Of a stretch of DNA of 64,000 nt, positions 27,046-34,986 are shown piece after piece. Source of the DNA: Prevotellaceae bacterium UBA2738. GTDB lineage: Bacteria; Bacteroidota; Bacteroidia; Bacteroidales; Bacteroidaceae. Where the stretch lies: NCBI GenBank assembly GCA_002353585.1, contig DEJW01000023.1, positions 10,824 to 74,823 on the forward strand, in the 5' to 3' direction. The notes under the pieces were generated by a model. It was not told where the DNA came from and did no database searches. It was given only the letters and a program-made list of their open reading frames with translations. Both the position numbers and the translations under genes were made by a program. How positions within the stretch are numbered: position 1 is the stretch's first letter; the number at the start of each line of letters is the position of its first letter.

Positions 27046-27477
27046 ATGGCTACAAATCACGAATTAACAAGGTTTATCAACAAAGTTGCTGAAAAGTTCC
27101 CTCCCAAGGAGGATGGTACTACGGCATTCACAGACATTCATGTGCGTGTGTCACAGGACACAGGTGACGTGATGGCATTCGATGACGACGACAACGAGAT
27201 AACTCGCGTCGTTGTGGAGGAGTGGATTAACTCGCCGCTTGACACGGAGCAGTTCTATGATATGGTGCATAAGGCTTTCGCACCAATAATAGAGGATCAT
27301 GGAACATTCCTGAATATAGCAAAGCCATATAACTATGTGCTGGAGAGTGAAAACGGCGACTATATCTCAGAGCTCTATATAGTGGACGATAGCGAGACTA
27401 CAATACTGGGTACGCCGTTCATGCAGAATCTGTCTGAAGACCTTGACGATTTTATAGAGAAACTGCTGAAAGAGTAA
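27046..27477 (+). CDS. Conserved hypothetical protein, acidic
   Basis: A 143-residue cytoplasmic protein that starts 4 bases after the secA stop, so it is co-transcribed with secA. An upstream in-frame Met inside secA is rejected because that would add a stretch of secA-frame shadow. The protein is rich in Asp/Glu, with two strand-turn-strand units (MAFDDDDNEITRVVVEEW; ELYIVDDSETTILGTPF) and a C-terminal helix (LSEDLDDFIEKLLKE). I do not recognise a domain. The tight secA linkage suggests a translocation-related or merely growth-coupled function, which is inference. Confidence 0.75.
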   Translation: MATNHELTRFINKVAEKFPPKEDGTTAFTDIHVRVSQDTGDVMAFDDDDNEITRVVVEEWINSPLDTEQFYDMVHKAFAPIIEDHGTFLNIAKPYNYVLESENGDYISELYIVDDSETTILGTPFMQNLSEDLDDFIEKLLKE

Positions 27478-27496
27478 CAGAAAATTAGCGGGTTAC

Positions 27497-27527
27497 TTGT
27501 GTAGTTAAAATAATTTTTGTACCTTTG
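27497..27527 (+). promoter_or_regulatory. tRNA-Arg promoter
   Basis: TTG (27497-27499) and TACCTTTG (27520-27527) are separated by 20 bases, an ideal Bacteroidetes promoter. It lies 18 bases before the mature tRNA. Confidence 0.8.
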
Positions 27528-27545
27528 CACCCGCTTTTCATGGAT

Positions 27546-27619
27546 GGTTCGGTAGCTCAGCTGGATAGAGCAACAGCCTTCTAAGCTGTGGGTCCGGGGT
27601 TCGAATCCCCGCCGAATCA
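27546..27619 (+). tRNA. tRNA-Arg (anticodon TCT)
   Basis: A 74-base cloverleaf. The acceptor stem GGTTCGG pairs with CCGAATC (one G-U). The D arm is GCTC..GAGC. The anticodon stem ACAGC/GCTGT holds loop CTTCTAA (anticodon TCT, reading AGA/AGG). The T arm is CGGGG-TTCGAAT-CCCCG. The CCA end is not encoded. It has its own promoter. Confidence 0.97.
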
Positions 27620-27631
27620 CTATAGAAACAA

Positions 27632-27690
27632 AGCTACCGCATGTGGATACTTAGCAAGGACGTAAGGAAGCTAAGCAACCGCATGCGGTA
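27632..27690. repeat. Second locus of the ACCGCATG(C/T)GG repeat family
   Basis: Words such as AAGCTACCGCATGTGGATAC and AAGCAACCGCATGCGGTAG match the 21-base units at 10054-10200. Part of it forms a hairpin, CTACCGCATG with CATGCGGTAG. No T tract is present. It lies between tRNA-Arg and the convergent DUF5686 gene. Confidence 0.5.
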
Positions 27691-27707
27691 GTTAAGTTAG
27701 GAAACAA

Positions 27708-30284
27708 TCAGAAGCTCAGTCCGAAACCGAGACGTACGGCATTCTTTGGTGCCGTGGTTTGATCGTTATAGTTGAGACGGCGAACATAGTCAATGCGGAA
27801 GAACTTGAAGATGTTATGTAGTCCTACACGCAGTTCGGCGTATGGTTCGCTACCATTCATAATGGTAGAGTTCTCAGGCATGTACATCAGATAGTCGTTA
27901 TGATTATTCTGAGGCAGGGTAGGGTTGTTCTTATCTGACAGTCCTCCCCAAAGAACGTTGACACCGATGTGCTCACGCCACTTCAGACGCTTGAGCAGAG
28001 GAATACGGTTAAGAATCTTGCCCTGTAAATCCCACTCGGTCATGAGGCTGACATAACGGTCGTTCATGAACTCCATATCAGTTACGAGGCTGAAGGTCTC
28101 TTGCTGACGGATGAGTGAGAGGTTGGCAGCTGGTGCCATAAGGAGTGGGAATGGCACGCGACTCCACTGTATGCCGCCCTTGAGCCATACGTCAATCATA
28201 CCACAGTTCTTAACCCACAGACGCTTATAGATGCTTGCCTCAGTAACGTGGTAGTGGTATTCGCCACCCATGAATCCCTGCAAACCTATGGTGTGCTTGA
28301 GTTTGAAGATTGGTGCCTCGTGGTTAAGCGGGTAACGCAGGTTCTTGGTGTTCATATACTGCTGACCAGGAGAGAAGGTAATCTGGAAGAATACCTCAGA
28401 GGTGCGTATAGAACCGTGATTCCAATAGTTATGGTCTGCATCCTCAGGACGTGGCGCAGGCATGTCGGTAGTGTGATAGAAGAGGTCGCCGATGGCTGTG
28501 CTCTTATCAAACTTAAAGCCGCCGAGGAGGTTCAGTCCCCATGAGTTCTCGTGCTCATACTTTATCTCCTGTGTGTTGTGCAAAGACATACGTCTTACTT
28601 TGCTCCAGCGCATAGAGGCAAAGAGGTTATCCTTGTCGAGCTGGCTGAACTTATCAGATGCAGAACTGATATCGTAGGTGCTTGTGAACGACAGGTTCTT
28701 GCGTGGGAACTCCTGTGGCAGATACGCCTTTTTGTTGAATGAGTAGGTGACGGTACCGCTGTAGTAGTTCTTAGCCGAACGGAAACCTCGCGCATAGTAT
28801 CCCTTGAAGAAAAGGTGTGGGTTGAGGTTGGCGGTTGTCTGGAAGGCTGGCTTGAAACGGAAGCCGTCGATGCTGTTACTTGAGATGTAAGAGTTGACAG
28901 GTCCCAGGTCTATCTTGCTCGGGTTATCACTCTTAGTAGTCTCGATATAGTTTTCGAGCACCGCCTTCATAAGGATGATAGCCCAGCCGAAGTGCTTGGT
29001 GTTCTTGATGCCCTTGATGAAATTGTCCATTCCAGCCTCGCCGTGGGTGAGGGCTATATCACGATTGTCTGCCCAGTATTCAGAGGTGCGCATCTGAGCA
29101 TAAGGGTCAACAGTCTCTTTCGCCTTACCACGGAATATCTTCTTGTCGATAGGGTCAAAGGAGTATTCGGTGCGGCGTGAGGTGCGCGTAATAAGGAAGT
29201 TGTCAAACCTGCCTGTGAGCGACATCTCAACAAGCATGTCGTTGGTGGAGAGCACCCACTGACCGTCAGGCAACTGTATGTATTCCTGATCTATAGCCAT
29301 GCTCCTGACGAAGTTGATGTCTGAACGGCTTGGAATGCGAAGGTGTACCTTCTTGACGTGAAGCGTGGAATCCTTTACGATATACAGGTTTCCGTTGAAA
29401 CCGAAGTCCTGCTGGTTGTTAGGAGTAAAGGTGACGCAGATACATGAGTCGCGGTCTATCTTTACCGTATCAGTGAGGTAGAAACGATAGAAGTTCGTGG
29501 CACCGTCAGCGATAGGCGATGTGAAATGCTGGCGCAAGAGGCGCACCTGATTGTCGTATATATCCACCTCGCTGAAGATATCCTTGGCAAGAGCCGTGAA
29601 TAGGTCGCCAGTCTCTATGAGGTCGTTGATACCAGACTCCTTCTCCGCCTCTATGAAGGTCTTCTCGTCTTTAGGGTTTTGACGGTAGTAATAGCGTGAT
29701 ACTTTCTCCGTAGTTATAACGGGGAGTACGTATTTGTCTGTGATGGGGTTCTTCTCTATCTGGTTCTTCAGGTATGCTTTCTTGGCATATACGCCAGAGT
29801 CGAGAGAGTGCTCGCTAAGTTCGTTGAGCGCTATGGTCAACTTCTCGTAGTTGCGATACTGGTAGTAGTCGTTTACCTCGAGTTTGTTCTGTTTCTTGGC
29901 AGCTATCACGCGCTTCATGAAGGCAACGGCAGGGTTGTCCTTACGGTTGTACTTACGCTTCTTAGACCTAACAACCACCTCGTTAAGCGAACGTATGTCG
30001 GTTCGCAGACGTATAATGATGTTGTCCTTGCTATTCTCGGTTACGTGAATCATCTGCGCCTTGTAGCCCACAGCAGAGAAAGTAAGTTTCCATCCGTTGC
30101 GACGGGGGATGGTAAACGCACCATTTTGGTCGGTAAGAACATTAAGGTGATGTCCGCGGTATGTAACACTTACACGTGGTACACCTGCGCCAGTCTCGGC
30201 ATCAAGGATTATACCACTGATGTTTTGTGCTGTAGCACAAAGAGTGACAAGTAATAGTTGTAATGTAAAAAGTATCTTTCGCAT
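27708..30284 (-). CDS. DUF5686 outer-membrane protein with carboxypeptidase-like N-terminal domain
   Basis: An 858-residue outer-membrane protein. It has a signal peptide (MRKILFTLQLLLVTLCATAQ), then a CarboxypepD_reg-like beta-sandwich (ISGIILDAETGAGVPRVSVTYRGHH, residues 22-100). The DUF5686 region follows, with strands of a predicted C-terminal barrel ending in RLGFGLSF, whose terminal Phe is typical of barrels. The same architecture is found across Bacteroidetes next to varied genes, and its function is not established; transport or surface assembly is a guess. The start codon is 38 bases downstream of the inositol-phosphate synthase stop, so it may be the last gene of the inositol-lipid operon or be transcribed separately. 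Confidence 0.85.
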   Translation of the reverse strand: MRKILFTLQLLLVTLCATAQNISGIILDAETGAGVPRVSVTYRGHHLNVLTDQNGAFTIPRRNGWKLTFSAVGYKAQMIHVTENSKDNIIIRLRTDIRSLNEVVVRSKKRKYNRKDNPAVAFMKRVIAAKKQNKLEVNDYYQYRNYEKLTIALNELSEHSLDSGVYAKKAYLKNQIEKNPITDKYVLPVITTEKVSRYYYRQNPKDEKTFIEAEKESGINDLIETGDLFTALAKDIFSEVDIYDNQVRLLRQHFTSPIADGATNFYRFYLTDTVKIDRDSCICVTFTPNNQQDFGFNGNLYIVKDSTLHVKKVHLRIPSRSDINFVRSMAIDQEYIQLPDGQWVLSTNDMLVEMSLTGRFDNFLITRTSRRTEYSFDPIDKKIFRGKAKETVDPYAQMRTSEYWADNRDIALTHGEAGMDNFIKGIKNTKHFGWAIILMKAVLENYIETTKSDNPSKIDLGPVNSYISSNSIDGFRFKPAFQTTANLNPHLFFKGYYARGFRSAKNYYSGTVTYSFNKKAYLPQEFPRKNLSFTSTYDISSASDKFSQLDKDNLFASMRWSKVRRMSLHNTQEIKYEHENSWGLNLLGGFKFDKSTAIGDLFYHTTDMPAPRPEDADHNYWNHGSIRTSEVFFQITFSPGQQYMNTKNLRYPLNHEAPIFKLKHTIGLQGFMGGEYHYHVTEASIYKRLWVKNCGMIDVWLKGGIQWSRVPFPLLMAPAANLSLIRQQETFSLVTDMEFMNDRYVSLMTEWDLQGKILNRIPLLKRLKWREHIGVNVLWGGLSDKNNPTLPQNNHNDYLMYMPENSTIMNGSEPYAELRVGLHNIFKFFRIDYVRRLNYNDQTTAPKNAVRLGFGLSF

Positions 30285-30322
30285 ATAATAAATTTTTCTC
30301 CCTATAGAAACATAACTTTACT

Positions 30323-31630
30323 TTAATCAATTGCTTCGTCAGCAGGATAACCGCCCATCTCGCGAATGGCATTCTTGAGCATGGTGTATTGCTGATAGAG
30401 GTTGTTAACGGGTTGTTCGCCGCAAGTGTAATCATGCATCGGCGTTTTGAGATAGAACGACAGGAAACGCTGTATGCCGTAGCGTCCAGCCCTTGCTGCC
30501 AGGTCGGACAGCAGACAAAGGTCGAGACACAGAGGGGCAGCGAGTATGGAGTCGCGACAAAGGAAGTTGATTTTTATCTGCATGGGGTAACCCATCCAAC
30601 CAAAGATGTCAATGTTGTCCCATCCTTCTTTGTTGTCATTACGTGGTGGGTAATAGTTGATACGCACCTTGTGGTAATAGTCACCATAGAGGTCTGGCTG
30701 GTCTTCTTCTCTGAGAATGGTGTTGAGAGTGGAGAGCTTGCTGACCTCCTTGGTACGGAAATTATCAGGTTCGTCAAGCACCAGTCCGTCCCTGTTGCCA
30801 AGAATGTTGGTAGAGAACCAGCCTGAGAGTCCGAGGCATCGTGTGCTGATGATAGGTGAGAAGCCAGACTTTATGAGAGTCTGACCAGTCTTGAAGTCCT
30901 TACCTACTATAGGCATGTGAGTCTGCTCGGCAAGTTGCCACATAGCTGGTATGTCAACCGTAGTGTTTGGAGCACCCATAATAAATGGTGCACCCTCAAC
31001 AAGTGCAGCGTAGGCATAGCACATAGATGGCGCCACATTCTTGCGGTCGTCAGCCTTCATAGCCTGCTCCAGGTGGGCAAGTGTGTCGTGCACCTGCATA
31101 TTGACAGGCACATATATCTCAGTGGATGCAGCCCATAAAACCACGATACGAAAGCAGTTGTTTTCAGCCTTGAACCTACGTATATCAGCGCGTATCTGCT
31201 CTACCATATCCCAACGGTCGGCACATTGCTTAACGTTGTCACCATCCAGACGCTTAGCATAGTTCTTGTCGAATGCTGCAGGCATAGGTACTATCTGTTC
31301 CAATTCTTCCTTTACTGGAAGTATGTCTTTTTCCTTCAACACCTCGCAATACACAGCAGCCTGAAAGGCATTTTGAGGATAAACGTCCCATGTGGCAAAG
31401 ACTATATCGTTTAGAGAGGCAAGGGGTACGATGTCAGAATAATGCAGGTAGCGTGCATCCTCACCGCTGCCTACACGAATCTTATCATACTGAGTCATCG
31501 AACCAATAGGCTTGGTAAGTCCACGACGTGCCATGAGTACGCCAGTAATAAATGTAGTAGCAACAGCGCCATTGCCTACTATCATAATACCAAGTTTGCC
31601 CTCAGCAGGTTTTATGTTGGTTGTATTCAT
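30323..31630 (-). CDS. Inositol-3-phosphate synthase (MIPS)
   Basis: This enzyme converts glucose-6-phosphate to myo-inositol-3-phosphate, the entry to inositol-lipid synthesis. The 435-residue protein has the N-terminal NAD-binding segment IMIVGNGAVATTFITGV, the VVLWAASTE motif, the GAPN segment and the catalytic-domain region GKDFKTGQTLIKSG, which contains the active-site lysines. Bacteroidetes carry such a synthase in a small cluster with a CDP-alcohol phosphatidyltransferase, a HAD hydrolase and a nucleotidyltransferase, exactly as here. It begins one base after the stop of the HAD gene. Production of inositol lipids by gut Bacteroidetes from such clusters is established knowledge. Confidence 0.92.
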   Translation of the reverse strand: MNTTNIKPAEGKLGIMIVGNGAVATTFITGVLMARRGLTKPIGSMTQYDKIRVGSGEDARYLHYSDIVPLASLNDIVFATWDVYPQNAFQAAVYCEVLKEKDILPVKEELEQIVPMPAAFDKNYAKRLDGDNVKQCADRWDMVEQIRADIRRFKAENNCFRIVVLWAASTEIYVPVNMQVHDTLAHLEQAMKADDRKNVAPSMCYAYAALVEGAPFIMGAPNTTVDIPAMWQLAEQTHMPIVGKDFKTGQTLIKSGFSPIISTRCLGLSGWFSTNILGNRDGLVLDEPDNFRTKEVSKLSTLNTILREEDQPDLYGDYYHKVRINYYPPRNDNKEGWDNIDIFGWMGYPMQIKINFLCRDSILAAPLCLDLCLLSDLAARAGRYGIQRFLSFYLKTPMHDYTCGEQPVNNLYQQYTMLKNAIREMGGYPADEAID

Positions 31631-31631
31631 T

Positions 31632-32294
31632 TTATATTTTGATATCTCTTTTTAATCCGTGAGTTATATGTATGGTGTTGCATCCTAATGACTGAGCAGG
31701 GAGGATGTCTTTCTCCATGGAGTCGCCTACGACGGTAATATCTGTAGGGAGCAATGGAGTGGGAGAGGCTTTACGTAGTGCTTCGACAGCCAGTTGCCAT
31801 ATCCTGATGTCAGGTTTTCTGATTCCCACTTCTGCTGATTCTATGATGTCAGCAAAGAAACCGTCAAGTTGAAATTCACTCAGCACGGTACGTATGTTGC
31901 CGTAGAAGTTGCTTACGAGCACCATCGTCGGGTGGTGTGTCTCAGTAAGATGCTGCAACACCTCGCGTGATTCTCCTACTACCTCAAGGGTCTCTGCATA
32001 TATATCGTTCGCAATCTTGCCGCTTATGTCTGTGTGCGGATAGTCTTCTGAAAGAGCGTTGCGTAAGTGGCTTAACTGCAGTTGTACTTTCTTTTCGAGC
32101 GTTATGCGGAAAGTATCAGAGGGCAGTATTGTCTTGCCTTCGCCCAGTGTGCGCTCTGTGGCTACGTATGCCTGCCAGAAAGAATCCCATGTCACGGGGA
32201 TTTCGTTGCGCTGGTATGCACGGAATATAACCTTGCTCCAGTGTTCGCCCCTTGTGTCTATTGTCGCACCATAATCAAACAGAAATGCTCTCAT
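31632..32294 (-). CDS. HAD-family hydrolase, candidate inositol-lipid phosphatase
   Basis: A 220-residue HAD superfamily protein from the Met at 32294, chosen because an earlier start would overlap the upstream gene by 34 bases and the nucleophile motif then sits right at the N-terminus. Motifs: I LFDYGATIDT (Asp nucleophile at residue 6), II VLVSNFYGN (Ser), III Lys in GIRKPDIRIW, and IV VVGDSMEKDILPA. The usual second Asp of the DxD pair is Gly here (D-Y-G), which weakens ordinary phosphatase acid/base catalysis, although sugar- or lipid-specific HADs vary. By context it would dephosphorylate phosphatidylinositol phosphate to phosphatidylinositol. It lies 5 bases after the phosphatidyltransferase gene and 1 base before the inositol-phosphate synthase gene. 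Confidence 0.8.
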   Translation of the reverse strand: MRAFLFDYGATIDTRGEHWSKVIFRAYQRNEIPVTWDSFWQAYVATERTLGEGKTILPSDTFRITLEKKVQLQLSHLRNALSEDYPHTDISGKIANDIYAETLEVVGESREVLQHLTETHHPTMVLVSNFYGNIRTVLSEFQLDGFFADIIESAEVGIRKPDIRIWQLAVEALRKASPTPLLPTDITVVGDSMEKDILPAQSLGCNTIHITHGLKRDIKI

Positions 32295-32299
32295 GAGAA

Positions 32300-33238
32300 T
32301 CAGGAGTTTAATGAGTTCATGAGTCTCTCGCACATCTTTTCGTGACGGTGGCGCAGATAAAGCGCGATAGCCATAAGAACCGTAAGTTCAAATACCGGAC
32401 TTATCCAAGGCACGGAGCACAGGCAACCTATGTAAAGCACTATGGCGCGCCAGTTGTAGGATATTATGTTGGCATATTTCATCAGCGGTCTGCTTTGACG
32501 GCATAGGTCATCACGAAACTGCTGAGGAGCATTGCCCATATTGCCATATCGTTGGGTAAGCATTTGCTTTAGACGCTGAAACTGCGGTGTGCTCTCCTCT
32601 TGTTTGCGGCAATACTTGGAATAGTTGCCAAAGAAGAATATGCCTGCGAGGTTGCGCTCCTTCAGGTGTTGTTCGTATATGGCATGTTGACTTTCGTAGG
32701 AGTCAAGTTCAGCCCCCTCTTTACCATTCAGGAAAAACAGGTGTATGTTGCGGTAATAATCTGCAAGGCGACACTGGTAATTGTGAGCACCGAAACCTGC
32801 TATGCAGCAGAGTAACAGAAACCAAAGTCTCCAGGGGGTGCCAGTAAAGGGGATATTGACATCCCACAATCTCCACGTAAGGGCGAGGTATATGCAGATA
32901 AACCAAAATTCGGTTGCGCCCCCGTCGAGTAATCGCCCTGTTATACTTGTCTTGCCAGTCAGGCGTGCCAACTGTCCGTCGGCAGAGTCAAGGAAGTTTG
33001 CTGTCATTAACAGCAGCACGCCGAGTATGTTGTGATACAGGTCGGCATAGTGAAACATCCATGCGGAAAATAATCCGATGAAGTAAGACAGAATCGTTAC
33101 AGCATTAGGACTCCAGCCTATCTTCTTAAAGAACAAGGCAAAGATCAGTCCGATAGGGCGAGTGAAGTATATATCTATGCCTTCTTCGGTGTCTGCTGAT
33201 TTGTATGTAGAGCGTAATAATGCTTTGAACGAACTCAT
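32300..33238 (-). CDS. CDP-alcohol phosphatidyltransferase, candidate phosphatidylinositol-phosphate synthase
   Basis: An integral membrane enzyme of 312 residues, predicted to join a CDP-activated lipid or inositol headgroup to its partner. Several membrane helices are visible (LIFALFFKKIGW, ILGVLLLMTANF, WFLLLCCIAGF, FELTVLMAIALYL). The signature region is DSADGQLARLTGKTSITG followed by RLLDGGATE. In the family consensus (D-x2-DG-x2-AR-x8-G-x3-D-x3-D) the final catalytic Asp is expected where Thr stands here, with Glu next to it. The gene overlaps the preceding nucleotidyltransferase gene by four bases (ATGA), which implies translational coupling. The exact substrate is inferred from context. 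Confidence 0.82.
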   Translation of the reverse strand: MSSFKALLRSTYKSADTEEGIDIYFTRPIGLIFALFFKKIGWSPNAVTILSYFIGLFSAWMFHYADLYHNILGVLLLMTANFLDSADGQLARLTGKTSITGRLLDGGATEFWFICIYLALTWRLWDVNIPFTGTPWRLWFLLLCCIAGFGAHNYQCRLADYYRNIHLFFLNGKEGAELDSYESQHAIYEQHLKERNLAGIFFFGNYSKYCRKQEESTPQFQRLKQMLTQRYGNMGNAPQQFRDDLCRQSRPLMKYANIISYNWRAIVLYIGCLCSVPWISPVFELTVLMAIALYLRHRHEKMCERLMNSLNS

Positions 33239-34638
33239 TGTTTTATAACAGAAACGATGGCGCTGGCAGCCTCAGAGAGACAAGGTGCGAATGATGGCCA
33301 ATCGTTGAAATCTACTATGTGAAGTGTGCCGTCGGCACTTAGTATAGCATCGCCGCCAAAGACGGGAACATTCAGCGAGGTGGCAAGGTGCAGAGCCTCT
33401 TGCTTAAGCAGAGGGGCATGATTTGAAGCCCAGAAGAAACTTGTGCCCAAGACGCCATAGAACTTTATGTGATGACCCTCGTAATGAGGTTGCATGATGT
33501 AGTTGTCAATTCCTTGCGCCTGGAACTGGGCGAGAGCCTTTTTCAGGTCAGGAAGAGTGGGGCAGTAGAGCACGTCTCCCTCAGAGTGAGCTTTATCATC
33601 GGCACGCTTTATCCATAGTGGCGGATTGGCAGTCTCTGCTACATAACTGCGATTATTGCATGCCTGAATGCCTTTTACGCTGTTGACGCATGGAGCACCC
33701 TTGAGCATTCTGAGCGCTTCTTTACTGCGCGCCATAGAGATGTATCGGTCTGCCTCGGGAAGGATGCCTGAGCTTATGAGGTATTCTTCGCTTACGGCAT
33801 CAACGATATACCCTTGTCTCTTCGCTTTATTAAGCACAGCATCCATTATGCCTCGGTCTTTCTCTACGCTGTTTGGTGAAAACCGCTTTGCACGATATAT
33901 GCCGAGCAGATGCTGGGGCTTTATAAACCGTTGTGCCACCTCAAGGTCATTACGATGGTCTATGTCCATAACCGTGCCGAGCGGATAAGCATATAACTGC
34001 TGACCGTTGGATGTCAGGGCTCGCTGGAAATTACGCATACGACTAACGCCCTTGCTGATGCAATCCTCCAGAATAGTGAGGGCGGGGTGGGAGAGTCCGT
34101 AAATGCCAGCCGACACATAGGCCGTTTCATTATCACCGCAAATCGGTTTTTCGTCATGAAAACCTTTTATTACGGGTAATAGAGTCTTGTCAGCACTGTC
34201 GGTGAGCACATAGAGGGGTTTCTCATCGTCGCAGTAGTCTGTTACTGCCATCATGCCGTCAGCATCAGATTTGCTGAATGCCTCGACAAACCGACTGAAC
34301 ATACGTTCGCTAAACACGGTATCTACGGTGGTGAGAATGAACCTGTCGCCTTGCAGCAATGGAGCCATCTCATGTAGCGAGTGCATCGAACTCTCAGTTG
34401 TTTTTACTATATGCCTCAGAGGTAATCCCTGTTGCTCGAGTGATGTCAAATGATTATTGACTTCGGGGTAGATGTCGTTGCAAATGACAATTATCTCGGT
34501 AGCACCATTGTCGATGAATATGCGTATCAGTCTGTCGATAAGTTTTTCGCCGTTAAGTTCTACTAACGGCTTAGGCAAATTGATGCCCTCTTCTCTTAAT
34601 CGTGAACCTTTTCCGGCAGCTATGATGGCATATTTCAT
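33235..34638 (-). CDS. Nucleotidyltransferase fused to an ATP-grasp domain (inositol-lipid operon)
   Basis: A 467-residue two-domain protein. Residues 1 to about 230 are a sugar-phosphate-type nucleotidyltransferase (AIIAAGKGSRLREEGINLPKP, TVDTVF, YVSAGIYGL, GTVMDIDHRNDL), like CTP:inositol-1-phosphate cytidylyltransferases. Residues from about 240 to 467 look like an ATP-grasp fold: a nucleotide-binding strand PLWIKRADDKAHSEGDV, then YIMQPHYEGHHIKFYGVLG, then metal-binding FGGDAILSADGTLHIVDFNDWPSF with the D-x-N signature. The second domain could phosphorylate inositol, as ITPK-like ATP-grasp kinases do, or ligate a group; the sequence does not decide. It is the first gene of the operon, with a minus-strand TAACTTTG box at 34674. 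Confidence 0.8.
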   Translation of the reverse strand: MKYAIIAAGKGSRLREEGINLPKPLVELNGEKLIDRLIRIFIDNGATEIIVICNDIYPEVNNHLTSLEQQGLPLRHIVKTTESSMHSLHEMAPLLQGDRFILTTVDTVFSERMFSRFVEAFSKSDADGMMAVTDYCDDEKPLYVLTDSADKTLLPVIKGFHDEKPICGDNETAYVSAGIYGLSHPALTILEDCISKGVSRMRNFQRALTSNGQQLYAYPLGTVMDIDHRNDLEVAQRFIKPQHLLGIYRAKRFSPNSVEKDRGIMDAVLNKAKRQGYIVDAVSEEYLISSGILPEADRYISMARSKEALRMLKGAPCVNSVKGIQACNNRSYVAETANPPLWIKRADDKAHSEGDVLYCPTLPDLKKALAQFQAQGIDNYIMQPHYEGHHIKFYGVLGTSFFWASNHAPLLKQEALHLATSLNVPVFGGDAILSADGTLHIVDFNDWPSFAPCLSEAASAIVSVIKQ

Positions 34639-34673
34639 CTTCCTTTCGCGTGCGTGTGCCTAAAAAACGTTTG

Positions 34674-34681
34674 CAAAGTTA
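34674..34681 (-). promoter_or_regulatory. Promoter -7 box of the inositol-lipid operon (minus strand)
   Basis: CAAAGTTA on the plus strand is TAACTTTG on the minus strand, 35 bases before the operon's first start codon. It is divergent from the pheA attenuator promoter about 50 bases away. Confidence 0.55.
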
Positions 34682-34730
34682 CACATTATTTATTACATAC
34701 GGATAGGTTAGATATTTTTTTTTACAAAAA

Positions 34731-34762
34731 TTTGGTGGTTTCGGAGAAATTTGCTACTTTTG
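34731..34762 (+). promoter_or_regulatory. Promoter of the Phe/Tyr biosynthesis operon
   Basis: TTTG (34731-34734) as -33 and TACTTTTG (34755-34762) as -7, separated by 20 bases. Transcription should start near 34769, about 20 bases before the leader-peptide start codon. Confidence 0.8.
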
Positions 34763-34789
34763 TACCCAAATTGACAATTACACGACAAG

Positions 34790-34867
34790 ATGAACAAGTC
34801 ATACGCATCTTATTTTTACTTCTATTTTTACTTTGCAGGTCACTGTGGAGCGGGAAGTTGCGTGTAA
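34790..34867 (+). CDS. Phe/Tyr-rich leader peptide of the aromatic operon attenuator
   Basis: A 25-codon reading frame (ATG 34790, TAA 34865) encodes a peptide whose residues 5-15 are YASYFYFYFYF: five Tyr and four Phe codons in eleven positions. It lies directly after the promoter and before an intrinsic terminator upstream of prephenate dehydratase and the other Phe/Tyr genes. This is the layout of amino-acid-starvation attenuators such as the E. coli phe and trp leaders. A ribosome slowed on the Phe/Tyr codons leaves the end of the frame (codons 20-24) free; a ribosome reaching the stop covers it. The composition is far beyond chance for a spacer. The function is predicted, not shown. Confidence 0.88.
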   Translation: MNKSYASYFYFYFYFAGHCGAGSCV

Positions 34868-34951
34868 GTTCAACTTAAGATTCAGTGCAAGAAAAATGAT
34901 ATAAAAAATTGCAACATCCCGCTTAGTAAAAAACTTAGCGGGATTTTTTTT
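34849..34951 (+). terminator. Transcription attenuator: antiterminator and intrinsic terminator
   Basis: The terminator pairs ATCCCGCTTAGT (34916-34927) with ACTTAGCGGGAT (34933-34944), one T-T mismatch, loop A5, then a T8 run to 34951. The competing antiterminator pairs AGCGGGAAGTTGC (34849-34861, inside the last codons of the leader frame) with GCAACATCCCGCT (34911-34923, the 5' arm of the terminator), 12 of 13 bases matched. The two structures are mutually exclusive. When aromatic amino acids are plentiful the ribosome reaches the leader stop at 34865, blocks 34849-34861 and lets the terminator form. When Phe or Tyr is short the ribosome stalls earlier and the antiterminator forms. Confidence 0.85.
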
Positions 34952-34986
34952 AAGATAACAAAACAAGAACAAGATTATACAGAGAA

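Noticed and set aside
34790..34867. Chance small frame rather than a leader peptide
   Set aside because: Nine Phe/Tyr codons in eleven positions, placed between a promoter and a terminator ahead of Phe/Tyr genes and overlapping an antiterminator arm, make chance very unlikely.
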